Shown here: positions 8,959 to 17,600 of the stretch, piece by piece
Position numbering within the stretch: position 1 is the stretch's first letter
How the letters are laid out: each line of letters opens with the position of its first letter
Source: an uncultured Spirochaetaceae bacterium
Lineage (GTDB): Bacteria > Spirochaetota > Spirochaetia > Sphaerochaetales > Sphaerochaetaceae
DNA length: 64,000 nucleotides
Direction: 5' to 3'
Assembly (NCBI GenBank): GCA_944392965.1
Contig: CALXYM010000002.1
Location: forward strand, 302,270-366,269
Program-made: the position numbers and the translations under genes
The notes under the pieces: generated by a model
Seen by the model: only the letters and a program-made list of their open reading frames with translations
Told to the model about the DNA's origin: nothing
The model's database searches: none

Positions 8959-9759
8959 ATGAACATAAGAGAAAAGGTAAGAAGGATGATGGAGGAACAG
9001 CATCTTCTGGATAACGAACCGTTTGAGTTCGCCTCCAGACGATTTCCTGAATTTCCCGTATCGATAGCATCCGCGATTATCAAAGAAGATATTATCGCGA
9101 CAAATGTTGAGATACAGAAAAAGTTCCTTAATCCGAACCAGAAGGGAAGGGCAATAATAACCGATGTGATTATACGTACTAAGGATGGCAGAATATTCAA
9201 TCTGGAACCCAATACTTATCGAAAAGGAGCTATTTTAGAACGGGGATTGTTCCATTCATACATGATAGGAACAACACTGTTAAAGAAGGGAGAGGATTGG
9301 AAGAATCTGAGGAAAGGAGGAATCATACTGCTGAACCAATATGATATCCTTAAGGATGGGAATGCCTTATCAAAATTCAGAATGCAGGATGAAATAACAG
9401 GAAGACTTGCGTCAGAAAAAGGAATAACACTTTATGTGGCGAACTGCTCTTATCGGGGAAATGGCCCACTCTCTTTACTCTATGAGGATCTAATGACAAA
9501 CTATATCAAGGAAGAAACACGTTTGCCGATTAACAGGAATGTAGTAAAATATTTATTAGGAGAAGAGGTTCAGATAGAAATGACAGAAAGACAGGAAAAG
9601 ATAATGAGGGAAGTAAGAGAAGAGGCTTCTAGAGAAGCGGCGCAAAAAGCAACATTAAAAAGTGCTAAAGCAATGATTAATGATGGCATATCAGCTGAAA
9701 GAGTTTACAGGATCTTACAGCTCTCAGAAAAGGACATCAAAGCTCTTAATACAATCTGA
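8959..9759 (+). CDS. Rpn/PD-(D/E)XK nuclease family putative transposase
   Basis: 266 residues, read from an ATG with AGAGGA 5 nt upstream. The pattern FMLDNEPFEFASRRF-like opening, ITDVIIRTKDGRIFNLEP, RGLFHSYMIGTTLLKKGEDWKNL, ALSKFRM, and a charged helical tail (MTERQEKIMREVREEASREAAQKA) followed by a short helical repeat is that of the PDDEXK_2/Rpn family. These proteins are tied to recombination and occur in many copies in gut bacteria. The core D is in ITDV and the E in NLEP. The usual E-x-Q/K is E-P-N here, so nuclease activity is uncertain. Divergent from the AraC gene. No terminal repeats or target duplication were seen around it, so it does not look like a mobile element by itself. 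Confidence 0.75.
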   Translation: MNIREKVRRMMEEQHLLDNEPFEFASRRFPEFPVSIASAIIKEDIIATNVEIQKKFLNPNQKGRAIITDVIIRTKDGRIFNLEPNTYRKGAILERGLFHSYMIGTTLLKKGEDWKNLRKGGIILLNQYDILKDGNALSKFRMQDEITGRLASEKGITLYVANCSYRGNGPLSLLYEDLMTNYIKEETRLPINRNVVKYLLGEEVQIEMTERQEKIMREVREEASREAAQKATLKSAKAMINDGISAERVYRILQLSEKDIKALNTI

Positions 9760-9785
9760 TAATAAAAAAAAGAAGATGTGTAAAC

Positions 9786-9815
9786 AAGAGGACTTTAACA
9801 TATCCTCTTTATCTT
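9786..9815 (+). terminator. Weak hairpin after the Rpn gene
   Basis: AAGAGGA at 9786-9792 can pair with TCCTCTT at 9803-9809, followed by TATCTTACT. The stem is 7 bp and the T-tract is poor, so this is a weak terminator at best. Confidence 0.35.
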
Positions 9816-9833
9816 ACTATATTAAATATTAAT

Positions 9834-9863
9834 TTGTACTTATTCTCTTTTGTGATGTAAAAT
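9834..9863 (+). promoter_or_regulatory. Promoter placing the oxidoreductase mRNA start at or next to its ATG
   Basis: TTGTAC at 9834-9839, an 18-bp spacer and TAAAAT at 9858-9863. Only 7 nt separate the -10 box from the ATG at 9871, and no ribosome site is present. The expected transcription start falls on the start codon, so the mRNA is probably leaderless. Confidence 0.5.
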
Positions 9864-9870
9864 CATCTGT

Positions 9871-11922
9871 ATGGATAGCAGATTAGAACCTTTATTCACT
9901 CCATGGAAAATTGGAAATTGTGAGATTAAAAATAGAATCGTCCTTACCAGTATGGGAGGAACGGATCTGTTCGGTTGGATGGAAAAGAACCATTTCGATA
10001 AAGCCGGTGCACATTTCATAATGAATGTGGCAAAGAATAACGCGGGACTCGTCCTTCCCGGATGTCAGCCGATATATAATCCGATGTTTGGACAATGGCT
10101 GCATAAAAACAAGAAGATGTATAAGGATCTTGCCGCCTGGATGCCATCATTCCATCAGACAGGAGCAAAACTATTTATCCAGCTTACAGCAGGTTTTGGC
10201 AGATCCTTCACCATAAGTAAGATGATGGAGTTCCTTTATACGACACCTGTCATCAGAACCCTTTCCAAACCGGTCATGGATTTAGACAGGATCACAGCAT
10301 CCGCAAGCCCCTCCCCTAACAGATGGTCCGACAAGGTTCCATCGAGAGAGATGACCAGGGATGAGATAAAAGAGATGGTCTCATCATTTGCGGAAAGTTC
10401 TCTTCTTTTGAGGGATGCAGGAGTTGATGGAGTTGAGATACATGCTGTGCACGAAGGCTATCTTCTTGATCAGTTCACACTAAAATATGTGAATAAGAGG
10501 ACGGATGAATATGGTGGCTCTATGGAGAACAGATACCGTTTCGCAATTGAGATAGTCGAGGCAATAAAGAAACGCTGTGGTTCTGATTTCCCCGTATCCT
10601 TACGATACAGCGTGCTATCAAAGACGAAGGATTTCAGAAAAGGTGCCCTTCCAGGGGAGGAATATGTGGAAGTAGGCAGGGACATGGAAGAGTCGGAAAA
10701 AGCCGTAAAACTACTTGAAGACGCGGGATACGACATGCTCAACTGCGATAATGGCACATATGACGCATGGTATTGGGCACACCCACCTATCTACATGCCA
10801 GAGAACTGTAACCTTGAGGATGTTGAGCATATTAAGAATTTCGTATCCATTCCTGTTGTTGCAGCAGGAAGGCTCGATCCTTATGTCGCATCAGATGCGA
10901 TACGAGAAGGCAAGCTCGATGCAGCAGGCTTTGCACGCCAGTTCCTCGCAGACCAGGAATGGGTGACGAAGATGATTGACGAAAGAGAGGAGGATATAAG
11001 ACCGTGTATCCTCTGTCATAACGGATGCTTCAACATGGCACACTACAAAGGGGTACCGAATGATCAGGATCTCCATGACAGCCTGCACATGTCCCGCTGT
11101 GCTGTAAATGCGGAGACAATGCAATGGGACAAGCATTATATAAAGAAGACGGAAAAAGCGAAAAAAGTCGCCATTATAGGTGGTGGAATCGGAGGAATGG
11201 AGGCAGCACGCGTACTTAAACTAAGAGGCCATGATCCCGTCATCTACGAAAAGAGTGATAAACTCGGAGGAACATTCATCCCTGCAAGTGCGGAATCCTA
11301 TAAAGGGAAACTACGTGATCTTCTTGCATGGTATAGAAGGCAGATGAAAATTCTTTCAATTCCTATTATATTCAATGCAGAAGTGAGAAATCCTGAAACT
11401 ATTGACGCAGATGAGATCGTAATAGCTACGGGAGCTGTGGCAAAGAAACTTAACATCCCTGGATTCGACAAGGCCATGGAAGCATGCGACTATCTAAATG
11501 GAAAACCTGTAAAAGACACTGTTGCCATAATCGGCGGAGGTCTTACAGGCTGTGAGGTCGCATATGAGCTAGCTCTGGAAGGAAAAGATGTAAGCATCAT
11601 AGAGATGAAGGATGATCTCATCGCACAGAAAGGAGTATGTCTTGCAAACAGCTCATATCTGAGGGAATGGTTTGCCCTGCATAAGACCCCGGTCTATTTG
11701 AATGCCAGGGTAAAAGAGATAAAGGACGATGCTGTGGTGATCGAGACAAAGGATGGAGAAGAAAAATCGATACCGGCCAAGAGCGTGATAAGCAGTGTTG
11801 GATACAGCCCTGCGCCTCTCAACACGAGAGGGAAAAAATCTTATCTGGTCGGGGATTGTGCAAGCGTAGGTAATCTAAGAAGTGTAATCTGGGGAGCCTA
11901 TGAGACTGCAATGAAGATATGA
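9871..11922 (+). CDS. Old-yellow-enzyme-type FMN/FAD/[4Fe-4S] NAD(P)H oxidoreductase (2,4-dienoyl-CoA reductase family)
   Basis: 683 residues in the layout of FadH/trimethylamine dehydrogenase-like enzymes. An FMN-binding TIM barrel spans residues 1-370 (EPLFTPWKIGNCEIKNRIV; active-site region GVDGVEIHAVHEGYLLDQFTLKYVN with RTDEYGGS). A Cys cluster for [4Fe-4S] follows (CILCHNGCFN, then C in MSRCAVN). Next come a Rossmann dinucleotide domain (IIGGGIGGMEAARVLKLRGH) and a second one (IIGGGLTGCEVAYELALEGK). Enzymes of this kind reduce enoyl or aromatic/steroid substrates at the FMN, with electrons passed from NAD(P)H through FAD and the cluster. The substrate cannot be told here. It is convergent with the aconitase X pair. 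Confidence 0.88.
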   Translation: MDSRLEPLFTPWKIGNCEIKNRIVLTSMGGTDLFGWMEKNHFDKAGAHFIMNVAKNNAGLVLPGCQPIYNPMFGQWLHKNKKMYKDLAAWMPSFHQTGAKLFIQLTAGFGRSFTISKMMEFLYTTPVIRTLSKPVMDLDRITASASPSPNRWSDKVPSREMTRDEIKEMVSSFAESSLLLRDAGVDGVEIHAVHEGYLLDQFTLKYVNKRTDEYGGSMENRYRFAIEIVEAIKKRCGSDFPVSLRYSVLSKTKDFRKGALPGEEYVEVGRDMEESEKAVKLLEDAGYDMLNCDNGTYDAWYWAHPPIYMPENCNLEDVEHIKNFVSIPVVAAGRLDPYVASDAIREGKLDAAGFARQFLADQEWVTKMIDEREEDIRPCILCHNGCFNMAHYKGVPNDQDLHDSLHMSRCAVNAETMQWDKHYIKKTEKAKKVAIIGGGIGGMEAARVLKLRGHDPVIYEKSDKLGGTFIPASAESYKGKLRDLLAWYRRQMKILSIPIIFNAEVRNPETIDADEIVIATGAVAKKLNIPGFDKAMEACDYLNGKPVKDTVAIIGGGLTGCEVAYELALEGKDVSIIEMKDDLIAQKGVCLANSSYLREWFALHKTPVYLNARVKEIKDDAVVIETKDGEEKSIPAKSVISSVGYSPAPLNTRGKKSYLVGDCASVGNLRSVIWGAYETAMKI

Positions 11923-11931
11923 CGATATTCA

Positions 11932-11955
11932 GGGGTGCCCATGACGGAGCACCCC
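11932..11955. terminator. GC-rich hairpin between convergent genes
   Basis: GGGGTGC at 11932-11938 pairs with GCACCCC at 11949-11955. It lies 10 bp after the oxidoreductase stop and 15 bp after the aconitase X small-subunit stop. There is no clear T-tract on either side, so termination is plausible but not certain. Confidence 0.4.
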
Positions 11956-11969
11956 ATCATAATCGATTG

Positions 11970-12419
11970 CTACCGCTCCACCTTCACAGTGCCATCTTCG
12001 GAAACGGTGATCCTATCTCCAGTTTGAACATAGGAGAGGAACTCATCCCCAAGGCCATCAATCGTGGGCATCGGATTATCCGTCCATACGGCAGAAAGGA
12101 TTGCACCTGCAGCAGCAAGTGAGTCTATCTCCTTTGAAAAGAGGAGACATGCAGGTTGCCGATGCATGCATGCCGCAGTATAGAGAACAAGGCCTCCGGT
12201 AGTGGAACCTATCGTCTGAGGCAGACATAGCGCCTTTCCCGCCATCTCCTTCTTATATAAGTCCGGATTATTCTGATCTGAACACTTTCCTTTCTCGTCT
12301 CCAAACATCAGGGAATGTTGATAGCTTGCAAGGGTATTGAAACCTCCTCTGGAGACCAGTGCCTCTGCAAAAGCATTTCCCTTCACTACCACTCTGCCTT
12401 TGAAAATTCTCTCACTCAT
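11970..12419 (-). CDS. Aconitase X swivel domain, small subunit
   Basis: 149 residues in the form of the DUF126/AcnX small subunit: FKGRVVVKGNAFAEALVSRGGFNTLASYQ, the DQNNPD segment, then AGKALCLPQTIGSTTGGLVLYTAA. The PxxxGST-like substrate-binding loop (PQTIGSTTGG) is intact. Its start overlaps the stop of the large subunit by ATGA. The pair forms a hydro-lyase with a [4Fe-4S] or [2Fe-2S] cluster in the large subunit. Split bacterial members of the family are known as cis-3-hydroxy-L-proline dehydratases, and archaeal ones as phosphomevalonate dehydratases. Which applies here is open. Confidence 0.85.
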   Translation of the reverse strand: MSERIFKGRVVVKGNAFAEALVSRGGFNTLASYQHSLMFGDEKGKCSDQNNPDLYKKEMAGKALCLPQTIGSTTGGLVLYTAACMHRQPACLLFSKEIDSLAAAGAILSAVWTDNPMPTIDGLGDEFLSYVQTGDRITVSEDGTVKVER

Positions 12420-13684
12420 AACGCACCTCCAGTAATGATATCCAGCAGATCATCTTCCTTGTAATACCTTGCCGAGGTATAGGTCCTAAGCTTATTTGAA
12501 CACGTGATGACAGGCATTGAACCACACATCGGATTATTCATGTACATTAAAGGACAGATATAGGAAAGAACAATGCCGAAACTTTCAAGTTTCCGTGCCT
12601 CCTCCCTTTTTCTGAACTCTTTCAGCACCGCAGGGGCTGCAGTCATGACGGTCTTTACGGCAACCTTCTTAAGACCTTTCTTTCTCAGTACGCCTTCAAT
12701 CCTCTCTGACCATGAGATAAGCTGGGCGTATGAAAGATGGGGACACCCGATGAATGCAAGTTTAGGCCGGGCATTCCTGTCCTTCCATATCACAGGATAG
12801 CTTTTCTCCGTATCCTCCAGCACAGCATCATCGATCACATAGGTCTTATAGCCTTCTTTGAGCAGTCCCCTTCCTTCTCTGACAGCCTCCGGAGTAAGGC
12901 CCTCGATATGATAGAGACCAACTGCTCCATTTGAAGCGGTTGCCGCTCCAAAGTCCTTGAAATATGCCTTCGCCTCATCATTCAGAGAAGAGAAATACTT
13001 ATCCATACCGACGACATATGGTACATCTTCCATGACTTTCATTCCGATCGCAGAACCTAAGAGCTGAGCCTCAGGCTTTTTCTTGGTTCTCACTTCTATA
13101 AGCCAGTCAGCCTTTCTGCCCTCATCGGTTAGAAGGCCGAAGCATGGAACACAGCCTACTATGGATCCAAAGAGATCCAGTATACCACTATTACGATTAC
13201 ATCGTGCCCCAAGGATGCTGTTAGCATAGACAACTGCGGAACTTTCCGCCCATGACAGGATATCCCCCTCTTTCGGGATGTTCCCAACTTCATCCATGTA
13301 ACAGGTACAGGTGTAAGCATCATCACTCATGATTCCCAGTTTCTTAAGCTGGGCATCATAATCCTTCTGTTTTGAATACATTACCTTGAAGAATATGTTC
13401 TGAATGAAATTCTTTGGAACTGAGTCATCCAGAGGTCTTGGATCGACGGAGAATTTCTGCGAAGCAAGGGCTCCGCCTTCTATCAGGGTATCCATCAGAT
13501 CATACACGGGCTTCATCACTGACAGCCCAAAACTTGTGACTAGATGTCCATACTCTCCACTGACATCCACCATTCGCTTAGAACCGAATGTCTCCCCATA
13601 CATTATGAGGGTTCTCATGATCTTGGCTTTCACTTCCCCCTCTTTGCCTTCAAGAATATCATTCTGCCTCTTAGTTAGTTCCAT
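12416..13684 (-). CDS. Aconitase X catalytic subunit
   Basis: 422 residues of the DUF521/AcnX catalytic family. Recognisable parts are the start MELTKRQNDILEGKEGEVKAKIMRTLIMYGE, TCTCYMDEVGNIPKEGDILSWAESSAVVYANSILGARCNRNSG, FIGCPHLSY and the C-terminal CGSMPVITCSNKLRTYTSARYY. Cysteines in ARCNRN, GCPH and ITCSN are in the expected places for iron-sulfur ligands. The gene is read from an ATG with GAGG upstream and is the first of the two-gene unit. The split, two-gene form with a separate swivel subunit matches the hydroxyproline-type arrangement. No proline racemase, transporter or reductase of that pathway is adjacent, so the physiological substrate stays unassigned. Confidence 0.85.
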   Translation of the reverse strand: MELTKRQNDILEGKEGEVKAKIMRTLIMYGETFGSKRMVDVSGEYGHLVTSFGLSVMKPVYDLMDTLIEGGALASQKFSVDPRPLDDSVPKNFIQNIFFKVMYSKQKDYDAQLKKLGIMSDDAYTCTCYMDEVGNIPKEGDILSWAESSAVVYANSILGARCNRNSGILDLFGSIVGCVPCFGLLTDEGRKADWLIEVRTKKKPEAQLLGSAIGMKVMEDVPYVVGMDKYFSSLNDEAKAYFKDFGAATASNGAVGLYHIEGLTPEAVREGRGLLKEGYKTYVIDDAVLEDTEKSYPVIWKDRNARPKLAFIGCPHLSYAQLISWSERIEGVLRKKGLKKVAVKTVMTAAPAVLKEFRKREEARKLESFGIVLSYICPLMYMNNPMCGSMPVITCSNKLRTYTSARYYKEDDLLDIITGGAL

Positions 13685-13739
13685 ATCTACTTCCTCTTTC
13701 TCCTATGATAGCATCCTTGCCCCTGTTTTAAAGGATTTT

Positions 13740-14252
13740 CTATTCAATAATCACAGAATCTTTAAGTCCAAGTTCTTCAATACTCCTTATATACACATCC
13801 ATATCATCTTTTAAGAAACAGACGATATAGACATCCAGACTGCTCTCACAAAGTACGGATAATGCTATCTTGGAAGCCCTTTTTACAGGAAAACCATATA
13901 CCCCGCAGCTTATGAGGGGAAATGATATGCTCTTTAGCCCCTTTTCCTTAGCAAGAGAAAGCGAATTAATATAACAGCTTCTAAGATTCTCATCTTCTCC
14001 TCTTTCTCCTCCATGCCATACAGGACCGACAGTATGGATGACGTATTTTGCAGGAAGATCATAGCCTTTCGTAATCTTAGCCTTCCCCGTCTCACACCCG
14101 CCAAGGGCACGGCATTCCTCAAGAAGGCCCTTTCCCGCCGCATGGTGTATCGCACCGTCAACCCCACCTCCTCCGAGAAGGGAGTTATTGGCGGCATTGA
14201 CTATCGCATCAGTTTTCATCTTTGTTATATCGCCAAGTATTACTCTTAACAT
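13740..14252 (-). CDS. Macro-domain protein, O-acetyl-ADP-ribose deacetylase type
   Basis: 170 residues when read from ATG 14252 ([40 protein letters not shown]). The earlier ATG at 14279 lies inside the rubredoxin terminator and is unlikely. All MacroD/YmdB hallmarks are present: GDIT, the [18 protein letters not shown] loop with catalytic Asn/Asp, [21 protein letters not shown], and SCGVYGFP. Such enzymes bind ADP-ribose and remove ADP-ribose or acetyl-ADP-ribose adducts. The C-terminus is ordinary. It is downstream of the rubredoxin gene but separated from it by a terminator. Confidence 0.92.
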   Translation of the reverse strand: MLRVILGDITKMKTDAIVNAANNSLLGGGGVDGAIHHAAGKGLLEECRALGGCETGKAKITKGYDLPAKYVIHTVGPVWHGGERGEDENLRSCYINSLSLAKEKGLKSISFPLISCGVYGFPVKRASKIALSVLCESSLDVYIVCFLKDDMDVYIRSIEELGLKDSVIIE

Positions 14253-14263
14253 AGCAGTCTCAT

Positions 14264-14289
14264 AAAAAAAGCGGCCCATAAAGACCGCT
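14264..14289 (-). terminator. Intrinsic terminator after the rubredoxin gene
   Basis: On the minus strand AGCGGTC pairs with GGCCGCT (one T-G pair) around a 6-nt loop, 14270-14289, followed directly by seven T. It lies 14 bp beyond the rubredoxin stop. Confidence 0.75.
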
Positions 14290-14303
14290 AAAAACAGACT
14301 GAC

Positions 14304-14420
14304 TCAGTCCTCAACCTTTTCAAAGGCATCAGCTCCAGCTCCGCAGAGAGGACATACGAAATCCTCTGGAAGCTCGTCGCCCTCATACTCGTAACCACAA
14401 AGAGTGCAAACCCATTTCAT
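14304..14420 (-). CDS. Short rubredoxin-like protein (38 residues)
   Basis: A very small gene with AAGGAG 7 nt before its ATG and a good terminator after it. The translation starts [18 protein letters not shown], continues with [18 protein letters not shown] and stops. Two CxxC pairs (C-T-L-C and C-P-L-C) give the four iron ligands of a rubredoxin knuckle. The spacer is only about 15 residues, like the rubredoxin tail of rubrerythrins, and shorter than the 52-55-residue free rubredoxins. It probably carries single electrons to peroxide- or oxygen-detoxifying enzymes. It is monocistronic. Confidence 0.9.
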   Translation of the reverse strand: MKWVCTLCGYEYEGDELPEDFVCPLCGAGADAFEKVED

Positions 14421-14520
14421 ACTTATACTCCTTATCTTCTATTCGCTTAACGCGTACTATAAGTATAATTGTTTTTCTCTTTCTTGTGTACTTTAATCAT
14501 TAAGAAAGGAAATCAAAGCC

Positions 14521-15597
14521 TCAATCATTATAAATCACGGGTTTTATCAGGCTTCTGTCATGATTCAGGAAGAGATTCAAGCCATCTATGACCTTATTCA
14601 TGCCATGGAAGGTATGGGTTATAAGCATCTCAGGGCTTACCCTACCCGTCTCTATAAGGCGTGCCATCCTCATCATCTGAAGCCTTCCTCCTTTACAGCC
14701 CACACCTTTTATAGTCTTATCGGCGTAACCAAATCCCCATGAGGCGGGGTCTATCTCTATGTTTCTTCCTCCAAAATAGGTTGCAAGATTTACCACGGTA
14801 CCTCCCTTCTTGGTCATCTTAAGAGCATTTGAAAGAGCATCATTACCACCTCCTGCAATAAGCACACCATCAAGAAGTCCATGATTCTTCTCTATTATCT
14901 CATCCGTCCATGACGTGTCATGGTAATCCACAAGATCGGTCGCACCGAAAGAGGATGCGACGGAAAAGCATATCTTCCTGGAACCTATCGCATATATCCT
15001 CGATGCCCCATGCAGATAGAGTGCCCTTACGCACATGAGTCCTACAGGTCCTATTCCAAGGACTGCGACACTGTCTCCGAAAGAAGGATTAAGCTCACTT
15101 ACCCCGCCGAATGCGGTACACATCATATCAGGAACCATCACGGCCTGTTCGAGAGTAACACCATCTGGAATGAGAGCAAGGTTCATATCAGCATCTCTTA
15201 TGTAGTACTCCTCCACGAAAGAGCCTCCCCTGTCAGGATAATCGACTCCTCCATACATGTTGTCCTGTTTTTGAAAGGCATGCCCGTCCTGTGCCTCAAG
15301 GCTTCTCCATATCGGCATTACCGAACATACTATAACCCTGTCCCCGACCTTGAAATCATGAACATCCTTTCCTACTCTTATTATCTCCCCGCACATCTCA
15401 TGCCCAAGAGCCTTTCCAATAAGATAAGGAAGAGACTCGGCTCCAGTCTGGACAAGATGGGCATCACTAGTACATGGTGACCATATGAGAGGTCTTATGA
15501 TGGCCCCTGTCTCAACTATATCATCGGGAACGGGACATGTGGCGCTTATCGCAAGCTCATTCCTTCCCTTTAAAACAACACCGTTAACATATCTCAT
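14521..15597 (-). CDS. Zinc-dependent secondary-alcohol (isopropanol-type) dehydrogenase
   Basis: 358 residues of the medium-chain dehydrogenase family. It closely resembles the Thermoanaerobacter brockii/Clostridium beijerinckii secondary ADHs along its whole length. The catalytic zinc ligands are Cys in SPCTSDAHLV, His in GHEMCGEI and Asp in PDMMCTAFGG. The Rossmann motif is VLGIGPVGLMCV, and the NADP-selecting GSR follows at YAIGSRKIC. The four-cysteine structural zinc lobe is absent, as in that subfamily. It probably interconverts a secondary alcohol and a ketone with NADP(H). AAGGAG precedes the ATG at about 10 nt. Divergent from the aldo/keto reductase. Confidence 0.88.
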   Translation of the reverse strand: MRYVNGVVLKGRNELAISATCPVPDDIVETGAIIRPLIWSPCTSDAHLVQTGAESLPYLIGKALGHEMCGEIIRVGKDVHDFKVGDRVIVCSVMPIWRSLEAQDGHAFQKQDNMYGGVDYPDRGGSFVEEYYIRDADMNLALIPDGVTLEQAVMVPDMMCTAFGGVSELNPSFGDSVAVLGIGPVGLMCVRALYLHGASRIYAIGSRKICFSVASSFGATDLVDYHDTSWTDEIIEKNHGLLDGVLIAGGGNDALSNALKMTKKGGTVVNLATYFGGRNIEIDPASWGFGYADKTIKGVGCKGGRLQMMRMARLIETGRVSPEMLITHTFHGMNKVIDGLNLFLNHDRSLIKPVIYND

Positions 15598-15733
15598 CTT
15601 CTTACTTCTCCTTGAATTAAAAATAGCACTGTCAAAAAAGATAAGGTAGTCTTACTTTTTCTATCTGTTATAACTAAAATTTATAACTTAAGAGAATATC
15701 CTGTAAAGGAATCGTATTTTACTGTTAAATAAT

Positions 15734-15749
15734 ACATATTATAATATGT
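15734..15749. promoter_or_regulatory. 16-bp perfect palindrome overlapping the -10 box of the aldo/keto reductase gene
   Basis: ACATATTATAATATGT is a perfect palindrome. It contains TATAAT at 15740-15745, with TTTACT 16 bp upstream at 15718-15723. The reductase ribosome site AAGGAAG begins at 15754. A repressor bound here would block the promoter. It could also be chance in AT-rich DNA. Confidence 0.45.
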
Positions 15750-15766
15750 CCATAAGGAAGATATTT

Positions 15767-16861
15767 ATGATCTATAGGAAACTGAAAAGAGGTGGAGAAG
15801 AGATAAGCATAATCGGAATGGGGGCTGCGAGCATAGGACTGAGCACGGAGAAGGAAGCTATAGAAACCATTGATAGCGCACTTAAAGCGGGAATAAACTA
15901 CTTCGATCTTGCCGCAGGACATAGTACAGTATTCCCATATTACGGGAAAGCGTTTGAGAATAGGAGAAAAGAGGCTTATTTCCAGATCCATTTCGGAGCC
16001 GATTACACAAGCGGAGAGTATGGATGGACACTTGACCTTGATAAGATAAAACACTCAATCGACTGGCAGCTAAAAAAACTTAAGACGGATTACATCGATT
16101 TCGGATTCATCCATTGTATGGATGAGGAGGATGATTTCATCCGTTATAAGAAAAACGGTGTTCTCGACTATATCCTCTCATTAAAAGAAAAAGGGATAGT
16201 AAAGCATGTTGGACTATCATCCCATACACCAAGTGTGGTGAATAAAATTCTTGATCTCGGAATAGTCGATATGCTGATGTTCAGCATCAACGCCCTTTAT
16301 GATGAGGGAATCGGAGAGTATGCGCACGGGGAGAAGAAAGAGAGGAGCGAACTCTATCTCAGATGCGAAAGGGAAGGTATTGGAATATCTGTAATGAAGC
16401 CGTTTGCGGGAGGTATGCTTCTTGATGAGAGGAAATCCCCATTCAAGAAAGCGCTATCACGCATTCAGTGCATGGAATACGCCCTCTCTAGGCCTGGGGT
16501 TCTGACTGTCCTCCCTGGATGTGCGAACAAGGGCGAGCTTGAGGATGTGCTGAAATATCTTGACGCGCCTTACTGCGAGAGGGATTACTCAATGATCGCA
16601 GACTTTAAAAAAGAGGAAGGAGAGCCATCCTGCGTATACTGCCAGCACTGTCATCCCTGCCCCATAGGGCTGAACATAGCACTTATCAACAAATACTATG
16701 ATCTCGCCCTTTTAGGAGATAATCTTGCAAGGGAGCACTACATGACCCTTGAAAAGAAAGCTGGAGAGTGCATAAAATGCCACCACTGTGATAAAAGATG
16801 CCCCTTTAAGGTCAGGCAGTCTGAAAGGATGGGGAGAATCGCAAAGTACTTTGGAGCCTAG
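15767..16861 (+). CDS. Aldo/keto reductase with C-terminal ferredoxin-like [4Fe-4S] domain
   Basis: The start is taken at ATG 15767 (MIYRKLKRGGEEISIIGMG) because AAGGAAG lies 6 nt upstream. The ATG at 15746 lies in the promoter palindrome. The product has 364 residues. Residues 1-265 form the AKR barrel with GINYFDLAAGHS (catalytic Asp; the usual Tyr region is AFENRRKE), KLKTDYIDFGFIHCMDEEDDF and KHVGLSSHTP. Residues 275-364 carry two cysteine groups: CVYCQHCHPCP and CIKCHHCDKRCP. AKRs with such tails are common in anaerobes and probably use reduced ferredoxin or pass electrons through clusters, but no physiological substrate is established. The 3' end overlaps the convergent pflA by 50 bp. 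Confidence 0.88.
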   Translation: MIYRKLKRGGEEISIIGMGAASIGLSTEKEAIETIDSALKAGINYFDLAAGHSTVFPYYGKAFENRRKEAYFQIHFGADYTSGEYGWTLDLDKIKHSIDWQLKKLKTDYIDFGFIHCMDEEDDFIRYKKNGVLDYILSLKEKGIVKHVGLSSHTPSVVNKILDLGIVDMLMFSINALYDEGIGEYAHGEKKERSELYLRCEREGIGISVMKPFAGGMLLDERKSPFKKALSRIQCMEYALSRPGVLTVLPGCANKGELEDVLKYLDAPYCERDYSMIADFKKEEGEPSCVYCQHCHPCPIGLNIALINKYYDLALLGDNLAREHYMTLEKKAGECIKCHHCDKRCPFKVRQSERMGRIAKYFGA

Positions 16862-17600
16862 ATCTCTCGTTTTCTAAAGAAGAGAGGACTATCTCCTTCG
16901 CCCTTAGCCTCTCATCCTCCGACAGGGGTCTTATCCCCTCAAGAGGGTATCTTATTCCAAGGGCCTCATACTTCTTCTTCCCCATATCATGGTAAGAGAG
17001 GATATCAAGGCCTTTTATGTTCCGATAAGGGGCAAGGAGAGTGCCGAGATCCTTAAGTTCTTTCTCACCATCGGTGATGGTTGGAACAACCACGTGACGT
17101 ATGATGATCGGAATATCATGAGAATCTGCCTCAGCTAGAAAAGCTAAGACAGGATTCATCTCCCTTCCTGTGAGCCTTATATGAGCCTCCCTGCTACTAT
17201 GCTTGATATCAAGCATGACAAGATCCGTGAAACGAAAAAGCTCCTCATACTCCTCTTTCCTTTCCGTCCTATAAGGGTAGCCCGAGGTATCCAACGCGGT
17301 ATGGATCCCCCTTTTCTTCGCCTCAGAAAAGAGGGATGTGAGGAATTCAAGCTGCATCAGAGGCTCCCCTCCTGTTGCGGTTATTCCCCCTGATACGTAG
17401 AAATTCCTTCCCCTCTCATAACGCTCAATTATCTCATCCACACTCATGATTGTGCCGCCATGCATATCCCATGTATCGGGGTTATGACAGTATGCGCAGC
17501 GCATCGGACAGCCTTGGAAGAAGACAACCATCCTCACTCCGGGGCCATCAACCGTTCCAAAGCTCTCGATGCTGTGTAGTCTTCCCTCAGATCGTTTCAT
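16812..17600 (-). CDS. pflA: Pyruvate formate-lyase activating enzyme
   Basis: 262 residues of the radical SAM glycyl-radical activase family. The cluster motif is CPMRCAYC (CxxxCxxC) in [18 protein letters not shown], followed by the glycine-rich [13 protein letters not shown]. It uses S-adenosylmethionine to place the radical on the glycine of PFL. The start overlaps the stop of the glycyl-radical gene by 14 bp, so the operon order is pflB (large part), radical domain, pflA. Length and motifs are typical. Confidence 0.95.
   Translation of the reverse strand: MKRSEGRLHSIESFGTVDGPGVRMVVFFQGCPMRCAYCHNPDTWDMHGGTIMSVDEIIERYERGRNFYVSGGITATGGEPLMQLEFLTSLFSEAKKRGIHTALDTSGYPYRTERKEEYEELFRFTDLVMLDIKHSSREAHIRLTGREMNPVLAFLAEADSHDIPIIIRHVVVPTITDGEKELKDLGTLLAPYRNIKGLDILSYHDMGKKKYEALGIRYPLEGIRPLSEDERLRAKEIVLSSLENERSRLQSTLRFSPSFQTA

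Noticed and set aside
8853..9212. N-terminal extension of the AraC gene by about 120 residues
   Set aside because: The extra part overlaps the divergent Rpn gene and its ribosome site, reads as low-quality hydrophobic sequence, and a good ribosome site exists for ATG 8852.
11932..11955. Riboswitch or attenuator between the oxidoreductase and aconitase X genes
   Set aside because: The genes are convergent, so a leader element makes no sense; a simple hairpin terminator explains the stem.
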